Shown here: positions 41,268-44,891 of the stretch, piece by piece
Position numbering within the stretch: position 1 is the stretch's first letter
Layout of the letters: each line of letters begins with the position of its first letter
NCBI GenBank assembly: GCA_030263595.1
Contig: SZPG01000039.1
Span: forward strand, 1-44,891
Source: Chloroflexi bacterium CFX6
GTDB taxonomy: Bacteria; Chloroflexota; Anaerolineae; Anaerolineales; Villigracilaceae
Direction of reading: 5' to 3'
Length of the DNA: 44,891 nt
Position numbers and translations under genes: made by a program
The notes under the pieces: model-generated
The model's database searches: none
What the model saw: only the letters and a program-made list of their open reading frames with translations
Told to the model about the DNA's origin: nothing

Positions 41268-41852
41268 ATGAAAAAATTCGGATATTGGGTGTCGGAAAAA
41301 ATAATGACAGCAGCGGACGGGAAGCAAGGAATAAACGACCTGCGCGACTTGGATTCACAAGCCATTGGCGCGGTATACGACCAGTACTTTTCCGAGGTCT
41401 ATCGTTATGCCCTGTATCGTTTGGGCGACCAGTCACTTGCAGAGGATATCGCCAGCGATGTCTTCATCCGCCTGCTGGAAGCGGTTCGTTCGGGACGCGG
41501 ACCGGATTCCAACCTCAAAGGCTGGCTGATCGGGACGGCGAACCACATCGTGACCGACCACATACGCAGGAAGTACCGCCGCAGCGAGGAGGAAATCCCC
41601 GAATCGCTGCCGGACCTCCAGCCCGGTCCCGCCAGTGAAGTGGACCAACGCGAACAGAACCGCGCCGTGCAGAACGCCTACACCAAACTGACCCCCGAAC
41701 AACAGCATGTCCTTGCCCTGCGATTCGGGCAGGGATATTCGCTGGAGGAAACCGCCGTTCATTTGAACAAGAATGTCAATGCCGTAAAAGCTCTCCAGTT
41801 CCGCGCGCTGGCGGCTCTGCAGCGCGAGATTGGCGAGGTGGATTATGAATAA
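41268..41852 (+). CDS. ECF-type RNA polymerase sigma factor
   Basis: 194 residues from the ATG at 41268; a second ATG at 41304 would give 182. Region 2: QAIGAVYDQYFSEVYRYALYRLGDQSLAEDIASDVFIRLLEAV (about 28-70). Region 4: YTKLTPEQQHVLALRFGQGYSLEETAVHLNKNVNAVKALQFRA in the last third. The protein directs RNA polymerase to a set of promoters. The stop overlaps the start of the next gene by 8 bases, so expression is coupled, which fits a sigma/regulator pair. Confidence 0.94.
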   Translation: MKKFGYWVSEKIMTAADGKQGINDLRDLDSQAIGAVYDQYFSEVYRYALYRLGDQSLAEDIASDVFIRLLEAVRSGRGPDSNLKGWLIGTANHIVTDHIRRKYRRSEEEIPESLPDLQPGPASEVDQREQNRAVQNAYTKLTPEQQHVLALRFGQGYSLEETAVHLNKNVNAVKALQFRALAALQREIGEVDYE

Positions 41853-43032
41853 ATTATTCGACGCTTTGGAAGTTTGCCTGCACGAGATCGAAAACGGAAC
41901 CGACCTCGAGACCGCCCTTGCCCGTTACCCCGATCTTGCCGGCGAGCTGCGCCCGATTCTCAAAACCGCCATCAAGGCGCGCAATATGTCCGCTGCGGAA
42001 CCCTCCGCAGAGGCGGCGCGGCGCGGACGCGCGCGGGTGATGCAGCGCGCTGCCGAAATCCGCGAGTCGAGGCGCGCGCCGAACAGGCGCGTGATCCCCG
42101 TCTTTTCGCGCCTGGCGATTTCCTTCGCCCTGGTGATCGCATTCCTGTTGAGCGGAACCGGGATTTTGAGCGCCTCCGCTTCGGCGCTGCCGGGCGAGAG
42201 TCTCTACCCGGTCAAGCGCGGGTGGGAGAGCGTCCGCCTGTTCTTCATCTTCGACCAGGAAGCGCGCGAATTGCTGGCAAACGAATTCGAAAATGAACGC
42301 CTCCACGAAATTGATGAACTCCTGGCGGAGGGACGCCACGAGACGATTCAGTTTGCGGGCGTGTTTATGCGGGTGAAAAACAACACCTATGTTTCGGGGT
42401 TGATGGTCGTCCTGCCGGAAAATATCCAGTCGCCTGAAAACGGCGCGCCGGTGATCGTCAGCGGGCGGACCAACGCCCAGGGCTTCATCGAAGTGACCAG
42501 CCTCGACCTGCTCCCGGCTGGCTCGGTGGTGCCTGCCGGCAAGCCCATCGAAATGGAGTTGGAGGAAGAGGGAAGACCCCAGCCCGCCCCCAGCCCCAAC
42601 CCGGATGATGCGGCGGATGTCCCCGCCCGGTATGAGATCAAGGGAACGCTTCAAGCCATTTCCGCCAATACGCTCGTTATCAACGGGATGACGGTTTACC
42701 TTTCGAACCTGTCTACGCAGGGGTTGTGCATCGGCATGACGGTGGAAGCGACCGGTTACTACGGCGAAGACGGCAGGTTCATCGCCACCGGCATCGAAGC
42801 GGAGGGCGAGTGCTCCGATGAAACCGGCGGCGGGACTTCCACGCCGGCTGTCAATGAAAACGACGATTCGGAATCGAACGAAAACGACGACGGCAGCGAA
42901 GATAACGGCAGCGATGACAACTCGACCAATGACAACGAGGACGATGGCAACTCCAACGACGATGACAACAGCGACGATTCCAGCAATGACAACGATGACA
43001 ACGAGGGCAATGAGGACAACGACAACGATTAG
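41845..43032 (+). CDS. Membrane protein with DUF5667- and DUF5666-like domains, probable anti-sigma
   Basis: 395 residues from the ATG at 41845, which overlaps the sigma gene's stop. Residues 1-80 are a cytoplasmic helical part (DALEVCLHEIENGTDLETAL, like zinc-less anti-sigma domains). About 83-113 is one membrane helix ending in SALPG. Then comes a DUF5667-like stretch (ESLYPVKRGWESVRLFF, ANEFENERLHEIDELL), then two DUF5666-like domains (FAGVFMRVKNNTYVSG..., YEIKGTLQAISANTLVINGM...), and an acidic tail of NDD/NDN repeats from about 337. The order fits an anti-sigma factor that senses the outside through its DUF5666 part; this role is inferred. Confidence 0.8.
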   Translation: MNKLFDALEVCLHEIENGTDLETALARYPDLAGELRPILKTAIKARNMSAAEPSAEAARRGRARVMQRAAEIRESRRAPNRRVIPVFSRLAISFALVIAFLLSGTGILSASASALPGESLYPVKRGWESVRLFFIFDQEARELLANEFENERLHEIDELLAEGRHETIQFAGVFMRVKNNTYVSGLMVVLPENIQSPENGAPVIVSGRTNAQGFIEVTSLDLLPAGSVVPAGKPIEMELEEEGRPQPAPSPNPDDAADVPARYEIKGTLQAISANTLVINGMTVYLSNLSTQGLCIGMTVEATGYYGEDGRFIATGIEAEGECSDETGGGTSTPAVNENDDSESNENDDGSEDNGSDDNSTNDNEDDGNSNDDDNSDDSSNDNDDNEGNEDNDND

Positions 43033-43041
43033 CGATTAGCG

Positions 43042-43077
43042 AAGAACTGCGAGGCGGACCCCCTCGCAGTTCTTTAA
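43042..43077 (+). terminator. Terminator after the sigma/anti-sigma operon
   Basis: AAGAACTGCGAGG (43042-43054) pairs with CCTCGCAGTTCTT (43062-43074) in a 13-bp stem with a 7-base loop. It is followed by only a short T-stretch and lies 10 bp after the stop. Confidence 0.8.
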
Positions 43078-43179
43078 CATTTTGGAGTCAGCCAGCTTGC
43101 TGGCGTATTACAAGAGCAGGTGCCGCCACGGCGTCACGCGGCGCTCCCTGACTCCATAACCCGCTTCCAGGAGGAAAAC

Positions 43180-44391
43180 ATGGCACGAAAACTCATCCTT
43201 GTTCTTTTGATTTTGATGCAGGCGGGATGCAGTTCCCTGACCACCCCCGCAACACCCCCGGCGCCGAGCCTGACCCCGCCTTTGCCCACCCGGACGTTTA
43301 CCCCCGCTCCCACCGCCACAATCACGCTGACCCCCACACCTACTCCCATTGCCTTCACCCCCGACCAGCTCGCCCAGATGAGCGAGGAAGAGAAACTGGC
43401 GGCAGGAGCGGAGGCGGCAGCAGCGTACCTGGAGGGAGTGACAGTTGTTAAGGCGGAGTTGCGCGGCAGCCAGTACTGGACGTATAAGACCGAGCTGTTT
43501 GAAAACGAGCATTTGGAGCAGGAGGAGCGGACGGTGGTGGCTGGGGTGTATGAGCTGGAAACGGGAGAGTGGGTGGCGCGCTGCTCGGCAAAGGAGTTGT
43601 GGGAAAGGTATAAGGCAGGGGAGGCAGTACCGGAGAGGATGGTATTTGACGGGGAGATAGTGGAGCAGGCGTGGGATACGGAGAGTGCGCTGGGGCGGGC
43701 GCAGGAAGCAACCTACCGCGGGGTGGAGTACCCGGCGGGAGTGAAGGTGTGGCAGAATGCCGAGGGGCAGACGGTGCTAGTGGACTGGCCCTACTACCCG
43801 GGCGGGGCGCAGGATTTGATGAGTGTGGCAGCCACTCCCGACGGGCGATTGGTAGTGGTGCAGCCGGTGGGAACGGAAGTAAAGTATGACCTGAGCGGGG
43901 TAAGCAAAGGTGAGCTGGATCAGGTCTATGCCGTGTTATTACGCCAGCCAAATAATCAAGATCTGGAGCCGGTGTTGCGCAACCCCGAGGGGAGTGTGAT
44001 TGTAGTATTGGGCTTGCAGCAGACGACCAAGGGTTACTGGAGTGGGGACGAGAGTGAAGAGCGGCAATCAACACTGATGGAGTTTTGGGCGCAACAGAAG
44101 ATTAACGTGTTTACTGCCGATAAAAGGGAGGAGGGGGTAGTGGTTGTTACAAATCTTCTGCTTGATGCATTTGTATCAAACCATAAGACAAAACTTACTA
44201 AGGAGTGGGCTGAATGGCGAGAGCTTGGTATTGCCGATAGCTTAGTGACCGCGGACCAAACGCCCACGAGTGCGAAGGGGGATGGGGATTCTGATGGTGT
44301 GGATGATTTTGATGAGGAGTATCGTTTGCCAATTGAGTCGATAAAAAAATTGCTGAGAGAAGCAGGGCTTGAGATTGAGTTTATCCAGTAA
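43180..44391 (+). CDS. Secreted lipoprotein of unknown function
   Basis: 403 residues from the ATG at 43180, which follows AGGAGG; the frame is open 20 codons further up without a site. The lipobox LMQAGC gives Cys16. Residues 17-65 are a Thr/Pro-rich spacer (TPTPTP). The rest is unrecognised: EEEKLAAGAEAAAAYLEGVT, then a beta-rich part with YRGVEYPAGVKVWQNAEGQT, GYWSGDESEER and, near the end, GDGDSDGVDDFDEEY, a Ca2+-loop-like motif of the TSP3/EF-hand kind. From about 43440 the base composition becomes purine-rich with GTG/GAG/GGG-ending codons, unlike the start of the same gene and the genes before it. Confidence 0.75.
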   Translation: MARKLILVLLILMQAGCSSLTTPATPPAPSLTPPLPTRTFTPAPTATITLTPTPTPIAFTPDQLAQMSEEEKLAAGAEAAAAYLEGVTVVKAELRGSQYWTYKTELFENEHLEQEERTVVAGVYELETGEWVARCSAKELWERYKAGEAVPERMVFDGEIVEQAWDTESALGRAQEATYRGVEYPAGVKVWQNAEGQTVLVDWPYYPGGAQDLMSVAATPDGRLVVVQPVGTEVKYDLSGVSKGELDQVYAVLLRQPNNQDLEPVLRNPEGSVIVVLGLQQTTKGYWSGDESEERQSTLMEFWAQQKINVFTADKREEGVVVVTNLLLDAFVSNHKTKLTKEWAEWRELGIADSLVTADQTPTSAKGDGDSDGVDDFDEEYRLPIESIKKLLREAGLEIEFIQ

Positions 44392-44440
44392 CGCGTCGGC
44401 TTGGTTGCAGTTGCGAGCCGATGTATGCTAGGCTCAGGGT

Positions 44441-44891
44441 ATGAAGAGGGGGTGGCGGGTAGTTGCGATGGCGGGACTTTTTTTGGTGGGAGTGGTTTTT
44501 TTGGCTCCTAGCAAAGTGTCGGCGCAGAGCTGTAATAGTGTCTATGTTGAGTGTGGGGAGCGGGAGCAGACATGTGATCCCGTGTCTGGGATATGTACAC
44601 CTACTGGCAATTGTCTGGGGGGCTATGGGTATGACGAGCCGGTGGAGTGTTATGCGTCGGGCGGGCAGTGCAAGCTGCCAGAGGTGTGTGCGCCGTATGG
44701 GTATTGTACGTCAGCCGTGTATGGCAGCTGCGGCGGGGGCAGTGGCGGCGGCGGTGTACGGGTCCTGCGGCGGGGGCGGCGGGGGAGCGTACTTCCCCAC
44801 CTGCCCGGGCGGGACGAGCCTGTCCTGCGGGACGCCGGCTTTGTATGTGCAGAACGCAAGCGGTGATTTGGATAAAAGCGGGGGGCAGTGC
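44441..44891 (+). CDS. Cys/Gly-rich secreted protein, frameshifted and 3' partial
   Basis: The ATG at 44441 starts a signal peptide (MKRGWRVVAMAGLFLVGVVF then LAPSKVSAQS) followed by a Cys-rich region (VYVECGEREQTCDPVSGICT, NCLGGYGYDEPVECY, CKLPEVCAPYGYC). Near 44735-44758 the Cys/Gly pattern jumps to the +1 frame, where AVYGSCGGGGGGAYFPTC, PGGTSLSCG and ALYVQNASGDLDKSGGQC run to the window end without a stop; the original frame ends at 44866 with Arg-rich text. The break lies in a tandem GC-rich repeat with a 37-base period. The spread of Cys suggests disulfides outside the cell. It could be a sequence error, a decayed gene or slippage. Same strand and composition as the preceding gene. Confidence 0.65.
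44717..44777. repeat. 37-base-period tandem repeat in the Cys-rich gene
   Basis: gtgtatggcagctgcggcgg at 44717 and gtgtacgggtcctgcggcgg at 44754 are two copies of a unit encoding VYGSCGGG. The period of 37 is one base more than a multiple of three, which is what moves the protein pattern into the next frame. Confidence 0.7.

Overview
The window looks like one chromosomal segment of a bacterium, most likely a member of the Chloroflexota close to Anaerolineae. This is an inference. It rests on the mix of families (sigma factor next to a DUF5667/DUF5666-type protein, Thr/Pro-rich lipoproteins, DUF3048, DUF2652, DUF72 and stand-alone LysM proteins), on GC-rich coding with many short intergenic repeats, and on Gram-positive-like lipoprotein signals. 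No rRNA or tRNA gene was seen that would settle it. Both ends are open: a TIR-DnaJ-type gene runs off the left edge and a Cys-rich secreted protein gene runs off the right edge.

Bases 1-4440: an AT-rich gene with the end of a TIR domain fused to the zinc-finger and C-terminal part of DnaJ, then 680 bp of degenerate repeats, then clpB. Bases 4495-10700: an Stf0-like sulfotransferase, a small membrane protein, a YdeI-like protein with a stub of a dihydrofolate-reductase-like gene, a DUF72 protein, a GMC/cholesterol-oxidase-like flavoprotein, a two-domain methyltransferase and an isoprenylcysteine-methyltransferase-like protein. Bases 10747-13130: an AT-richer type II restriction-modification pair (CfrBI-like endonuclease plus beta-class methyltransferase). 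Bases 13336-23111: gamma-glutamyltransferase, then a cation P-type ATPase with a small membrane protein and a yybP-ykoY-like Mn2+ riboswitch with clear promoter and terminator, then a LysM protein, a PhoD-like phosphatase, a GH25-SH3-phosphodiester-glycosidase fusion and a hypothetical protein. Bases 23212-24926 are a graveyard of gene fragments around 3-hydroxybutyryl-CoA dehydrogenase.

Bases 24927-33477: DinB-like protein, thiolase, AlkD-like DNA alkylation repair protein, a DUF3048 lipoprotein with an inserted SdrD-B-like domain, a HIT hydrolase, xseA-xseB with a DUF212 membrane protein, and murJ. The thiolase and the hydroxyacyl-CoA dehydrogenase probably serve the same acetoacetyl-CoA/3-hydroxybutyryl-CoA chemistry. 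Bases 33555-37682: a class III cyclase-like protein beside a 991-residue transporter-like/HEAT/cyclic-nucleotide-binding protein, a plausible signalling pair. Bases 37746-43077: a phospholipase-D-like lipoprotein, a DUF5666 lipoprotein with a long Asp/Asn tail, a GT-C-like membrane protein, and an ECF sigma factor overlapping a membrane protein with the same kind of acidic tail. Bases 43180-44891: two secreted proteins whose base composition changes abruptly from the rest.

A recurring theme is short repeats (7-17 bp units and small palindromes) between genes and, unusually, in frame inside genes: the GMC oxidoreductase, gamma-glutamyltransferase and murJ clearly, clpB and xseA possibly. All domain assignments were made by eye without database searches.
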